A DNA stretch of 64,000 nt from JBMNGN01 sp050949865 (GCA_050949865.1 JBMNGN010000004.1:248001-312000); one strand, 5' to 3'; positions 7,815-16,700 are shown, counted from the first letter of the stretch. The notes: generated by a model not told the origin, from the letters alone. Made by a program: numbers and translations.

Positions 7815-7942
7815 ATATCATAACAAAATAATCGGAAGGTATTAAAATACCTTCCGATTATTTTTTGTTCTTAACTTCATACGATTCAACTAGGGTAACG
7901 CTGTTTTAGGTTCAGATCATCTTAAAATAGCACTTTTGTTCT
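7815..7942. repeat. 127-bp direct repeat, copy 2
   Basis: Second copy of the element at 7670-7797, with a few substitutions. It contains a perfect 17-bp-arm hairpin at 7827-7862, intact here but decayed in copy 1. It ends 6 bp from the atpC stop codon. Confidence 0.85.
7827..7862 (-). terminator. Terminator of the ATP synthase operon
   Basis: Perfect inverted repeat with 17-bp arms and a two-base centre (arms 7827-7843 and 7846-7862). It is flanked by A-rich sequence on one side and seven T residues on the other, so it could stop transcripts from either direction. It follows atpC by about 90 bp. Confidence 0.8.
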
Positions 7943-7948
7943 ATGATT

Positions 7949-8359
7949 TTAATCAGCTCCTGCCGCTTTAAGCCGGGCAAGGGCCCTTTGCAAAGCCAAC
8001 TGGGCGCGGGCATAATTAATATCTTCAGTGCGCTGACTCAGCCTTCTCTCGGCTCTCTCTTTTGCTGCTTTAGCTCGAAGCACATCAATTTCAGAACCAA
8101 ATTCAGCAGTCTCCGCCAAGACCCTGGCAACATTGTCAACGACTTCAATAAATCCGCCGCTTACGGCAATTTTGGCCTGACTATCGCTTGAATCTTTATA
8201 CCTTAATACGCCGATCTTTAGTCCAGCAACAAGCGGAGCATGGTTTTTCATTATACCCATTTCACCTTCGACAGCGGGAACAACCACAAGCTGAACCTCA
8301 TCTTTAAATAGAATACGTTCAGGGGTTACAATCTCTAGCATGAAGGTGTTTTCAGCCAT
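7949..8359 (-). CDS. atpC: ATP synthase F1 subunit epsilon
   Basis: Protein of 136 residues: N-terminal beta-sandwich (LEIVTPERILFKDEVQLVVV, then GEMGIMKNHAPLVAGLKIG) and a C-terminal helical hairpin rich in Ala and Arg. Epsilon joins the central stalk and can lock the enzyme against ATP hydrolysis. It is the last gene of the atp operon, starting 2 bp after the atpD stop, with GGAGG before the ATG. Confidence 0.95.
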   Translation of the reverse strand: MAENTFMLEIVTPERILFKDEVQLVVVPAVEGEMGIMKNHAPLVAGLKIGVLRYKDSSDSQAKIAVSGGFIEVVDNVARVLAETAEFGSEIDVLRAKAAKERAERRLSQRTEDINYARAQLALQRALARLKAAGAD

Positions 8360-8361
8360 GA

Positions 8362-9786
8362 CTACGCCTCCAGTCTTTTAGCATTTGCCAGGACGGTATC
8401 TATGTTACCAACCATATAAAATGCGCCTTCGGGCAGGCGGTCATGTCTCCCCTCCAGAACCTGACTGAATGACTCAACCGTTTCAGATACCGGAACATAT
8501 ATCCCCGGATTACCCGTAAACTGTTCCGCAACGTGGAATGGCTGAGAGAGAAATCTCTGAATCTTACGAGCACGGGCTACGATTAACTTATCCTCGTCGC
8601 TCAATTCATCCATACCCAGAATTGCAATTATATCTTGTAGTTCTTTATATCTTTGCAGTATCTGTTGAACCCCACGAGCTGTATAATAATGTTTCTCACC
8701 TAACAGGTTGGGGTCCAATATACGGGAAGTAGAATCGAGCGGATCCACTGCCGGGTAAATACCAAGCTCAGCAATAGAGCGAGCCAATACCGTTGTAGCG
8801 TCAAGATGAGCAAAGGTCGTAGCTGGTGCTGGGTCAGTCAAGTCGTCGGCTGGGACATATACTGCCTGAGCCGATGTTATTGATCCTTTCTTAGTGGTGG
8901 TTATTCTTTCCTGCAGCAATCCGATATCAGTTGCCAGGGTAGGCTGGTAACCAACCGCAGACGGCATACGGCCAAGCAGAGCCGATACTTCGTTACCTGC
9001 CTGGGCAAAGCGGAATATATTATCAATGAATATGAGAACGTCCTGTCCACCAACATCACGGAAATATTCAGCTACGGTAAGACCAGTCAGTCCAACCCTT
9101 AGACGAGCTCCGGGGGGTTCATTCATCTGTCCGTAAATCAGAGCACACTTTTCGATAACGCCTGACTCAGTCATTTCGCCCCATAAGTCATTTCCTTCAC
9201 GGGTCCTTTCACCAACCCCGGTGAACACTGAATATCCTCCGTGTTCGTAAGCAATGTTACGGATAAGCTCCATTATAATAACAGTCTTACCAACACCGGC
9301 CCCACCGAATAATCCAATTTTTCCACCTTTAGCATAGGGGCAAATCAGGTCCGCCACCTTAATTCCAGTTTCCAGCATTTGGGTAGCAGCCATTTGATCG
9401 ACCAATGCGGGGGGCTTACGGTGAATTTCCCAATAATCAGCTGCCTCAACCGGTCCGCCTTCATCAACCGGCTGTCCCAAAACATTGAGAATCCTACCCA
9501 GGCAGCCTTCACCTACCGGCACCCTAATAGATGCGCCCGTATTGGTAGCTTTCATTCCCCTCATAATTCCATCGGTGGGTTGAAGGGCAACACATCTTAC
9601 GGTATCATTACCCAGATGTTGCATAGCTTCAAGGGTGACATCTATATTAGCCTGGGTCTTAAAATCTTGATCTTCACTTTTTATGGTAATAGCGTTCATC
9701 AAGTCAGGTAGCTCACCGGGCTTAAAGCGAATATCCACAACCGCGCCTATAACCTGGGTTACCTGTCCATATGTCACATTCGCCAT
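8362..9786 (-). CDS. atpD: ATP synthase F1 subunit beta (catalytic)
   Basis: Protein of 474 residues, full length. It carries the P-loop GLFGGAGVGKTVIIMELI (about 154-171), the catalytic GERTREGNDL segment, the Walker B strand VLIFIDNIFRF and the DELSDEDKL stretch (DELSEED-like) near 392. Three beta subunits carry the catalytic sites on the cytoplasmic F1 head. AAAGGAGG precedes the ATG. It lies between atpG and atpC. Confidence 0.98.
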   Translation of the reverse strand: MANVTYGQVTQVIGAVVDIRFKPGELPDLMNAITIKSEDQDFKTQANIDVTLEAMQHLGNDTVRCVALQPTDGIMRGMKATNTGASIRVPVGEGCLGRILNVLGQPVDEGGPVEAADYWEIHRKPPALVDQMAATQMLETGIKVADLICPYAKGGKIGLFGGAGVGKTVIIMELIRNIAYEHGGYSVFTGVGERTREGNDLWGEMTESGVIEKCALIYGQMNEPPGARLRVGLTGLTVAEYFRDVGGQDVLIFIDNIFRFAQAGNEVSALLGRMPSAVGYQPTLATDIGLLQERITTTKKGSITSAQAVYVPADDLTDPAPATTFAHLDATTVLARSIAELGIYPAVDPLDSTSRILDPNLLGEKHYYTARGVQQILQRYKELQDIIAILGMDELSDEDKLIVARARKIQRFLSQPFHVAEQFTGNPGIYVPVSETVESFSQVLEGRHDRLPEGAFYMVGNIDTVLANAKRLEA

Positions 9787-9789
9787 TCT

Positions 9790-10671
9790 CTACTTTCCTC
9801 CTTTTTTAAGGGCTTCGGCTCCACCGACAATATCCAGAATCTCATCAGTAATTGCGGCCTGTCGAACTTTATTCATCACCAGTGTGAGGTTGTCTATAAT
9901 CTCCCCGGCATTTTGGGTGGCATTACCCATGGCTGTCATACGGGCGCCATGCTCACTAGCTTTTCCTTCCAGCATGGCATTATAGATCTGACTGCCGACA
10001 TATCTGGGCAGCAAGCCCAGTAGGATCTCCTCAGCACTAGGCTCATATATATAGTCCACATATATAAGTTCGCTTTCTTCCTGAGAAGGGGGATCTAATG
10101 GCAATAGCTTGGTAATCGTAGGAATCTGCCTTAACACATTAACAAACTTAGCGTAGACAATATAGATTTCATCGTATACTTGGTTCTCATAGGCATTTAT
10201 GACATACTGGCTGATCTCTTTCGCGTCCTGATAGCTAACATTATCCCCAAGATTGATATATTCAGCGTCATATCCGCCCCGTTTACGATAAAAATCTCTC
10301 GCTTTTCTGCCAACTGCAATGATTCCAGTATCTGGTTTTCGGCTATCCTCGGCAATGGCTGTATTGGCAGCCCTGAGGATATTGGTATTGTATCCCCCAC
10401 ATAGTCCTCTGTCTGCTGTAATAACTACATAACCTACTTTGCGTATTTCCTTGCGCTTTTCAAGGAGTGGGTGTCTGACATCAAATGATACTGCTGCCAG
10501 CCTGGCCAAAGCATCCTGGAGAATTTCGGTATATGGTCTGGATGCCTCTGCACTCTCCTGGGCCCGGCGCAACTTGGCTGCCGCTACCATCTCCATCGCT
10601 TTGGTGATCTGCTGGGTATTCTTAACGCTTCGTATTCTACGCTTGTATTCTCTTACACCTGCTCCCGCCAT
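9790..10671 (-). CDS. atpG: ATP synthase F1 subunit gamma
   Basis: Protein of 293 residues forming the rotating central shaft. The N-terminal helix (REYKRRIRSVKNTQQITKAM) and the C-terminal helix (ARMTAMGNATQNAGEIIDNL) are the conserved coiled-coil pair inserted in the alpha-beta ring. The ITADRGLCGGYNTNI motif (about 83-97) is also present. Length is typical. It starts 13 bp after atpA ends. Confidence 0.97.
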   Translation of the reverse strand: MAGAGVREYKRRIRSVKNTQQITKAMEMVAAAKLRRAQESAEASRPYTEILQDALARLAAVSFDVRHPLLEKRKEIRKVGYVVITADRGLCGGYNTNILRAANTAIAEDSRKPDTGIIAVGRKARDFYRKRGGYDAEYINLGDNVSYQDAKEISQYVINAYENQVYDEIYIVYAKFVNVLRQIPTITKLLPLDPPSQEESELIYVDYIYEPSAEEILLGLLPRYVGSQIYNAMLEGKASEHGARMTAMGNATQNAGEIIDNLTLVMNKVRQAAITDEILDIVGGAEALKKGGK

Positions 10672-10684
10672 TTATCTCACCACC

Positions 10685-12199
10685 CTAAACCGCGAAAGTA
10701 GCCTTAAACTCATTTATCGCTTTAATAAGTTCTTCTTCTATCGCCGGTTCAATTTTTGCAGTATCTCTGATACTAGTCAATATGTTGGCATGAGCACTCC
10801 GGATAAATATTAAGAAATCAGCTTCGAATTCCGAAACCTTTTCCTTGGGCAGATCATCAAGATACCCATTTACTCCCGTATAAATAGATACTACCTGTTC
10901 TTCCATAGACATCGGTTGATATTGACCTTGTTTTAAAATCTCCGTTACTCTTTCCCCCCTGGTCAACCTGGCCAGAGTTGCTTTATCCAAATCGGAGCCA
11001 AACTGAGCGAAGGCTGCCAGTTCGCGGTATTGGGCCAGGTCCAGACGTAACTGACCGGCAACGGATTTCATAGCCTTGGTTTGAGCAGCACCACCTACCC
11101 GGCTGACTGACAGCCCGGCATTGATAGCGGGGCGCTGACCAGCATTAAACAAGTCAGTTTCCAGGTATATCTGTCCATCAGTTATGGATATAACATTGGT
11201 CGGAATATAAGCTGAAACGTCCCCGGCCTGGGTCTCAATAATCGGCAATGCAGTGATTGAGCCGCCGCCATGTTCATCGTTTAATTTACAGGCTCTTTCA
11301 AGTAAGCGGGAATGTAAATAGAAAACATCTCCGGGATATGCTTCACGTCCGGGTGGACGGCGAAGCAGCAAGGACATTTCCCTGTATGCCACGGCATGCT
11401 TGGAAAGATCATCATATATAATAAGGACATCCTTCTTGTCAGCTTCCATAAACTCTTCAGCCATTGCTACACCTGCATACGGTGCCAGGTAAAGCAACGG
11501 AGCTGGTTCAGATGCAGTAGCCGCAACAATGATAGTGTATTCCATGGCTCCCATCTCTTCCAGCTTAGCAGCTATACCAGCTATACTGGATTGTTTTTGC
11601 CCAATTCCCACATATATACATATCAGGTCTTTTTTGTCCCTTTGGTTAATAATAGTATCTATAGCTATCGCGGTTTTTCCTACCTGGCGGTCACCTATAA
11701 TCAACTCCCGCTGGCCTCTTCCGATCGGGACCATCGAATCGATAGCCTTAAGACCAGTCTGCATCGGTGTGTTAACAGGTGAACGAGTAACAACCCCAGG
11801 GGCAACCCGCTCAACCGGGCGGAATCTATCGGTATTGATTGGCCCCTTTCCGTCCAAGGGCTGTCCCAAGGCATTAACCACCCGTCCTAACATGGCCGGC
11901 CCGACTGGAACTTCCATTATCCTGCCGGTAGCTTTAACAACATCGCCCTCTTTGATATGGGAATATTCTCCTAGTAAAACTGCACCCACATTATCTTCTT
12001 CAAGGTTTAGAACCATTCCGAAGGTTCCACCGGGAAATTCTAGCAATTCGCCAGCCATCGCCGCCTGTAATCCATATACGCGAGCAATTCCGTCCCCAAC
12101 GTAGATTACTGAGCCAACGTTGCTGACCTCGATCTCGGATTGGTAGCGCTCTATTTGCTCTTTTAGTATGGCGCTAATCTCTTCCGGTCTTATACTCAT
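10685..12199 (-). CDS. atpA: ATP synthase F1 subunit alpha
   Basis: Protein of 504 residues from the ATG at 12199. The open frame extends four codons to a GTG, but that GTG is part of the GTGAGG ribosome site. It has the P-loop GDRQVGKTAIAIDTI (about 169-183) and the ALPIIETQAGDVSAYIPTNV block (about 336-355). Alpha subunits hold the non-catalytic nucleotide sites. Standard position between atpH and atpG. Confidence 0.98.
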   Translation of the reverse strand: MSIRPEEISAILKEQIERYQSEIEVSNVGSVIYVGDGIARVYGLQAAMAGELLEFPGGTFGMVLNLEEDNVGAVLLGEYSHIKEGDVVKATGRIMEVPVGPAMLGRVVNALGQPLDGKGPINTDRFRPVERVAPGVVTRSPVNTPMQTGLKAIDSMVPIGRGQRELIIGDRQVGKTAIAIDTIINQRDKKDLICIYVGIGQKQSSIAGIAAKLEEMGAMEYTIIVAATASEPAPLLYLAPYAGVAMAEEFMEADKKDVLIIYDDLSKHAVAYREMSLLLRRPPGREAYPGDVFYLHSRLLERACKLNDEHGGGSITALPIIETQAGDVSAYIPTNVISITDGQIYLETDLFNAGQRPAINAGLSVSRVGGAAQTKAMKSVAGQLRLDLAQYRELAAFAQFGSDLDKATLARLTRGERVTEILKQGQYQPMSMEEQVVSIYTGVNGYLDDLPKEKVSEFEADFLIFIRSAHANILTSIRDTAKIEPAIEEELIKAINEFKATFAV

Positions 12200-12219
12200 T
12201 TGTTTCCTCACCCCTATCG

Positions 12220-12768
12220 TTAACTTATACTGGCTTGTTTAAGTTTCTCTTTAATTCGCTGTAGCTTATTAGCAACACTGCCATCTATAATTTGGTCACC
12301 CATTCGCAGCCTGACTCCGCCTATAAGGGTTGGGTCTACCTGAAGCCTTAATTGTATTTTCTTGCCCGTAGATTTAGAGAGTCTTTCAGCCAGAAACTGA
12401 ACATCCTTCTTGGATACTTCGACAGCAGTAATAAAATCAAGTTTGGCTATACTCCTGAATTCATCAGCCATTTCTATATACTGCTCGGTAATGGCACTTA
12501 GATAGGCTTCCCGCCGTTTATCCACTACCACTTTTATAAAGTTCAATGTAACCGGGGAAATCTTGTCTGCAAAGATTTTGTCTATTACAGCTTTCTTCTC
12601 GTTAACCGGAATAAGCAGATGGGCAAAATATTGCTCAAGATTTTCTACCTTCTTGATGGTTTCAACTACCAGTTCTAATTCCTGCTGGTACTCATCTACC
12701 TTGTTCGATTCCCGGGCAATGTTGAAAAATGCTTCTGCGTAGCGCCGTGCAACGCTTATATTTAACAT
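12220..12768 (-). CDS. atpH: ATP synthase subunit delta
   Basis: Protein of 182 residues. Delta (OSCP) ties the peripheral stalk to the top of F1. Typical N-terminus (VARRYAEAFFNIARES) with six-helix-bundle character and the conserved C-terminal GGVRLRMGDQIIDGSVANKL. The start overlaps the end of atpF by 7 bp and has only a weak ribosome site, so translation is probably coupled. Confidence 0.95.
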   Translation of the reverse strand: MLNISVARRYAEAFFNIARESNKVDEYQQELELVVETIKKVENLEQYFAHLLIPVNEKKAVIDKIFADKISPVTLNFIKVVVDKRREAYLSAITEQYIEMADEFRSIAKLDFITAVEVSKKDVQFLAERLSKSTGKKIQLRLQVDPTLIGGVRLRMGDQIIDGSVANKLQRIKEKLKQASIS

Positions 12769-13382
12769 AATAAATCGCCCGCCTCATTAACAAATTGTTT
12801 CACCATTTTTCTGTGATCTTCTTCATTAATTGCTCTTTCGAGAACTTTCTCGGCCGCCATAATTGCCAGGGCTGCTGCCGTATCCCTGAGTTCCATTTTA
12901 GCCTGCTCTGTAGCAGCCTGTATTTCGGCAGTTGCTTTGGCTTTCATATTAAGGGCTTCTTCTTGTGCCTTGGCTATTATTTCGTTCTTTGATTCTTCTG
13001 CAGCTTTGGTGGCCCGAGCCACAATTTCCTGGGCTTCTTTACGTGATTCTGCTAGGTTACTCTGCGTTTCCTTCATCATCTCGTCTATCTCGATCCTAAC
13101 CTGCTCGGCATGCTTAAGAGAACTCTCGATAGTTGTAGCACGCTGCTCCAGCATTTTGCTAATCGGGTTGTAAGCAAATTTATAAAGCAGGGCCAGGAGT
13201 ATAAAGAAGTTAATAGCCGACCATCCGATAACGTAAAAGTTCAAAAGCCGTGGTGGAGCTCCTCCGGGATCCGGTATTGGCGTACTGCCACCGCTAGATG
13301 CCAAACAAACGGTAGTGAAGCCTAAAATCATAAGCATCGCTAAAAGGAGGGTAGGCCCATAAAACCTTTTATTCCTTATCAC
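12762..13382 (-). CDS. atpF: ATP synthase Fo subunit b with N-terminal extension
   Basis: About 206 residues from a GTG at 13382 preceded by GGAGGT. Subunit b is the peripheral stalk: a membrane helix (about 50-70) followed by a long charged coiled coil. Unusually, the family core is preceded by a second hydrophobic segment (about residues 8-28, ending CLASSGG) and a Pro/Gly linker, which looks like a cleavable signal peptide. The typical b subunit is about 160-170 residues with one helix. A TTG at 13409 would be an earlier but poorly supported start. Confidence 0.9.
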   Translation of the reverse strand: MIRNKRFYGPTLLLAMLMILGFTTVCLASSGGSTPIPDPGGAPPRLLNFYVIGWSAINFFILLALLYKFAYNPISKMLEQRATTIESSLKHAEQVRIEIDEMMKETQSNLAESRKEAQEIVARATKAAEESKNEIIAKAQEEALNMKAKATAEIQAATEQAKMELRDTAAALAIMAAEKVLERAINEEDHRKMVKQFVNEAGDLLC

Positions 13383-13488
13383 GGATTCTTTACCTCCAAT
13401 CTGTATCAAATAGTATTAGGGGCGATAAAACCTAACCGTGACCAAGCTGTATCCAGGCTATCGCCCGCTGATTGTACATAGAACTTTA

Positions 13489-13707
13489 CTATATTTTCCC
13501 TACTAGCATGAATGCAATCAATAGACCATAAATGGTCAGAGTTTCGATGAATGCCAAGGTTATGAACAGAAGAGTCCTTACATCTCCCCCTACTTCTGGT
13601 TGTCTAGCGATCGCTTCAAAAGCTTTACCCCCTGCGACACCCATACCAATTCCGCCACCTATTGCAGCAATAGATACAGCAAGGCCAGCACCTAATCCTA
13701 CTTCCAT
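13489..13707 (-). CDS. atpE: ATP synthase Fo subunit c
   Basis: 72-residue hairpin of two membrane helices forming the rotor ring. The start is the ATG at 13707 after AAAGGAGG; the open frame to 13752 is an artefact of a TTG. The polar loop is ARQPE and the ion-binding Glu is in FIETLTIYG. The residue after the Glu is Thr, a sodium-enzyme-like feature, but the helix-1 Gln ligand (GxGQG in sodium enzymes) is replaced by Met (GIGMG). The coupling ion cannot be decided from sequence. Confidence 0.96.
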   Translation of the reverse strand: MEVGLGAGLAVSIAAIGGGIGMGVAGGKAFEAIARQPEVGGDVRTLLFITLAFIETLTIYGLLIAFMLVGKI

Positions 13708-13766
13708 CCTTTTCCCTCCTTTCTTGCTCAAACGATTATACACATTGAGCAATATGCATAATTAAA

Positions 13767-14456
13767 TCAATGACCCTCGGTTGCTCCAGCAATATAACTC
13801 GCGGAAAGTATTGTAAATACAATAGCCTGAATAAATGACAACAGTACCGCTAACCCCATAAAAATTGCCGGAACGAAAAATGGAGCCATAAATAGCAAAA
13901 AGCCCATTATAACTTCCTTTCCGAATATATTGCCGAATAGACGGATAGTAAGTGACATAGGCCTAGCTACCTGTTCAAGTAAATTTAAAGGCAACATCGC
14001 CCAACTAGGACTTACAAAATGGCCCCAGTAATGCGATTTTTGTTCGGAAAAACCTGCGATTTGTACTGCAATAATACTGATTAGAGCTAAGGTCCCAGTA
14101 ACTGCCCAGTTACTAGTCGGGGGTTGGAACCCTTGTATATGAGCAGCTCCAGGCACTAAGCCGCTCAAGTTGGACACCAGAATAAAGAGGAAGAACGTGG
14201 ATAATAACGGAGCCCATTTTTTGGCTACATGCTCTTTCTCCATAAGCTGGGTAAAGAAATCATATGTCCATACGACTATAGCTTCAAAAGCATTCTGCAG
14301 ACCTCGTGGTACAACACTCATATTCCGGGTAGCGAAAAAAGCTACTACGCCAATAAGTAATATAATGACCCATTCAGTCACTACCAGATGATCTACTGGG
14401 ATAGGTCCAATTTTAAAGAAGACAGAATCCCACATACCAAACATCATTTTATGCAT
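13767..14456 (-). CDS. atpB: ATP synthase Fo subunit a
   Basis: Protein of about 229 residues with five or six membrane helices. Subunit a forms the ion half-channels against the c ring. The essential Arg lies in EQVARPMSLTIRLFGNIFG (about 161-179), and LSNLSGLVPG is near the middle. ATGs at 14456 and 14447 are both possible starts; the G-rich ribosome site abuts the first, so the second may be used. It begins the structural-gene block. Confidence 0.96.
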   Translation of the reverse strand: MHKMMFGMWDSVFFKIGPIPVDHLVVTEWVIILLIGVVAFFATRNMSVVPRGLQNAFEAIVVWTYDFFTQLMEKEHVAKKWAPLLSTFFLFILVSNLSGLVPGAAHIQGFQPPTSNWAVTGTLALISIIAVQIAGFSEQKSHYWGHFVSPSWAMLPLNLLEQVARPMSLTIRLFGNIFGKEVIMGFLLFMAPFFVPAIFMGLAVLLSFIQAIVFTILSASYIAGATEGH

Positions 14457-14545
14457 CCCCCCTTCCCGATAGATATTTTAGACATAAAAATTGTTAGACT
14501 ATAAATTAAACCAAAGCCGATTACTAGCTTTGGAGTATTCCAGAG

Positions 14546-14791
14546 TTAATCTTGACGACTTTTTTTTCCAGGGTTGGAACGACTTTTTCCATTAAATTTC
14601 TTCCACATGGCATTTATCCCAGTTGCAACACCCAACAAAAAACCGACTAATGCCAACCAGGGTTCAGTATCAAACCTTTTATCAAGCCAATTACCACCTA
14701 AATAACCCATAGCCACCGCGGCTACAACTGTAGAACCAAGATTGGCTGCCTCACTTAAGGCTTTAACCCAGTTATTCTTATTCTGTGCCAT
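14546..14791 (-). CDS. AtpZ/AtpI-like small membrane protein
   Basis: 81 residues with two membrane helices (about 18-34 and 43-60), joined by a short loop with the LGGNWLDKRFDTEPWL signature of the AtpZ/AtpI family, and a basic tail. These proteins precede ATP synthase genes and are linked to c-ring assembly or Mg transport. It is the first gene of the operon, with AAAAGGTG upstream; 89 bp separate it from atpB. Confidence 0.8.
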   Translation of the reverse strand: MAQNKNNWVKALSEAANLGSTVVAAVAMGYLGGNWLDKRFDTEPWLALVGFLLGVATGINAMWKKFNGKSRSNPGKKSRQD

Positions 14792-14904
14792 TAACTCAAC
14801 ACCTTTTTTAGAGGAAGCACATACTCCCTGTTATTTCTTCGTCGTAAATAGACAAAATCCTTTTTTAAAGAATATATTTTTTATTAAATGCATATTAATT
14901 AGGC

Positions 14905-14943
14905 ATTATATTCCCATTTTAAGGATATTTGCCAAAATTGGCA
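14905..14943 (-). promoter_or_regulatory. Possible atp operon promoter with palindrome
   Basis: On the minus strand TTGGCA and TATAAT occur with a long 19-bp spacer, about 115 bp upstream of the first atp gene. The -35 box is one half of a palindrome (TGCCAA, two-base centre, TTGGCA at 14930-14943), which could be an operator. The wide spacer lowers confidence. Confidence 0.35.
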
Positions 14944-15000
14944 GGTAATTATACCCATTATTGTCGAAATTCGCGATCTCCATTTCCGTTGCCTCTTGAA

Positions 15001-15034
15001 AAAACAAAACCGGGCTTGCTTTAGAAAGCCCGGT
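15001..15034 (-). terminator. Terminator after zinc-ribbon gene
   Basis: 9-bp G+C-rich inverted repeat (ACCGGGCTT / AAGCCCGGT, arms 15009-15017 and 15026-15034), followed on the minus strand by a TTTTG-TTTT tract. It lies 16 bp past the stop of the gene at 15050. Confidence 0.85.
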
Positions 15035-15049
15035 GCTTTAAACTGACCG

Positions 15050-15343
15050 TTATAGCGCAACTTCTTTCTGTTTCTTTTGGAAGCACTCTATGCAATAAAC
15101 GGGTCTGCCTTCTACCGGTCTAAAAGGAACCTGGGTATCAGCTCCACATTCAGCGCACACCGCAGAAAACATCTCCCTGGGCGAACGATTCGCACCGCGG
15201 TTATTGCGACGATTTATTCTGCACTCCCTGCAGCGTTTGGGTTGGTTTTCAAAACCCTTTTCTTGGTAAAATTCCTGTTCGCCCACGGTGAATATAAATT
15301 CCTGACCGCAATCCTGGCAAACCAAAGTTTTTTCTTCAAACAT
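15050..15343 (-). CDS. Double zinc-ribbon protein
   Basis: 97 residues from the ATG at 15343 (the TTG just before it is not needed). Two zinc ribbons are visible: CQDCGQEF with CRECR about 24 residues later, and CAECGADTQVPFRP with CIECF. The spacing matches the probable zinc-ribbon (zf-trcl / CxxC-x-CxxC) proteins common in Clostridia, which may bind nucleic acid; no specific role is established. It has its own terminator, so it is probably monocistronic. Confidence 0.8.
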   Translation of the reverse strand: MFEEKTLVCQDCGQEFIFTVGEQEFYQEKGFENQPKRCRECRINRRNNRGANRSPREMFSAVCAECGADTQVPFRPVEGRPVYCIECFQKKQKEVAL

Positions 15344-15496
15344 CAAAAAAAATCCCTCACTTTTTTGAATTATTGCCGGAAATCCGCTGCATTTTATTCA
15401 AAATGACTGTCCGACTTCTAATGGTAATTATATACGTTTATATATAAGATATCAAGAATATCGCTCGCGCTCTTTTATTCTCTGCTTTTTTTACTC

Positions 15497-16219
15497 CTAA
15501 TACCCTCTTCCAGTTGCCCAGGTGATAATTGACACCCGTGAAGCCCCTGCTTCAAGCAAGGTACGGGTACACTCCCGACTTGTAGAACCGGTAGTATATA
15601 CATCATCTACCAGCAACAGGTTTTGATTCCGTATTACTGACGGATTCTGGACCGCAAAGGCACGGCGAAGGTTAATCTCTCTTTCCTGCCTGGTCAATTC
15701 CCTCTGGGAAGGGGTCTCTTTAATTCTAATCAAGACATCAGGGTTCATTTTTACCTTTATCCGTTTACTGATTTTGGATGCCAAAAGGCTGGTCTGGTTA
15801 AAGCCTCTCTGTTTTAACCGGCTCGGAGACGATGGTACCGGTACTATCAAATCAATCGGCCAAAACCTGGGCTCATTTGCTACAACCTCTGCCATCATGC
15901 TGCCCATTTGGTTGGCCACTATCTTTTTACCCAGGAACTTAAGAATCTTTATGGCCTTTCGATAAGGTTTATCATAAGGGCCTACCGCCCTGGAGATATG
16001 AAATTCCGGTGGATTCTTCTGACAGTCCAGGCATAAGGTTGCCTCTTCCTCTTCCAGGTATTTACCACACTTGATGCAAACCACTCCCTGGCGCAATTCG
16101 GCCATGGTTTCATTACATTCAGAGCACCATGGATTTTTCGAAGTATAACGCCCCGGTTTTCTGCATATGCAACATGTACTTTGGGGAAATAAAATATCTA
16201 AAAAATATTCCGCTAGCAC
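15497..16219 (-). CDS. ComFC-like phosphoribosyltransferase-domain protein
   Basis: About 240 residues, ComF family, used in DNA uptake or handling of incoming single strands. N-terminal double zinc knuckle (CCICRKPG, CSEC, CIKCGKYL, CLDC) and a C-terminal PRPP-binding motif, NLLLVDDVYTTGSTSREC. Length and domain order are normal for ComFC; no comFA helicase is nearby. I favour the GTG at 16219, with GAGGTGG eight bases upstream; a GTG at 16231 gives four more residues but overlaps that ribosome site. Confidence 0.88.
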   Translation of the reverse strand: MLAEYFLDILFPQSTCCICRKPGRYTSKNPWCSECNETMAELRQGVVCIKCGKYLEEEEATLCLDCQKNPPEFHISRAVGPYDKPYRKAIKILKFLGKKIVANQMGSMMAEVVANEPRFWPIDLIVPVPSSPSRLKQRGFNQTSLLASKISKRIKVKMNPDVLIRIKETPSQRELTRQEREINLRRAFAVQNPSVIRNQNLLLVDDVYTTGSTSRECTRTLLEAGASRVSIITWATGRGY

Positions 16220-16446
16220 CAGATTATCCACCTCATATTACACTATTCATTGTGAAGATGTTATGTTAATATACAAAGTTAATGTAATGGTTTATTATAA
16301 CACAAATTAACCATGATAGAGTAATTACCCGGTTTTTTTGTTCAGGACTTTTGAGCAATTGGTATTCCTCTAGGGAAATCATTAACCGACGGGCTGGGTT
16401 GAATTTTGATGACCTTTAGAAAGAAGGTTGGCCTGGAAGAAATGCC

Positions 16447-16638
16447 TTACTTGCTTACTGCCTGTCCGTTAATTACCGGCAAGCAGGTACTAAATATATG
16501 CAGCTCTAATTCGTCATCATCTTCAAATAATGAAGCGATTTTCCTGAATCTAGTACTGCTCCTTCGGTTGGCAATGATTAAAGAAACCATCATTACCAGC
16601 CATACCGTGAAACATAATACCTTGAGTATTATAGCCAT
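16447..16638 (-). CDS. Small single-helix membrane protein
   Basis: 63 residues from ATG 16638, with GAAGGTG six bases upstream. Hydrophobic helix (about residues 2-23), then a basic stretch (NRRSSTRFRK) and an acidic patch (EDDDELE). No family recognised. The promoter region has an inverted repeat, CCAGCAT / ATGCTGG (16652-16678). It lies alone between the response regulator and comFC. The opposite-strand frame is less protein-like. Confidence 0.55.
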   Translation of the reverse strand: MAIILKVLCFTVWLVMMVSLIIANRRSSTRFRKIASLFEDDDELELHIFSTCLPVINGQAVSK

Positions 16639-16700
16639 AATAATCACCTTCCCAGCATGCTAGTATATAATATGCTGGTTAAAGGCTGCTTCATTACTGG

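Noticed and set aside
16406..16663. Plus-strand frame of 85 codons over the small membrane gene
   Set aside because: Ser-rich and without a clear ribosome site, while the minus-strand frame has a good one and a sensible membrane helix.
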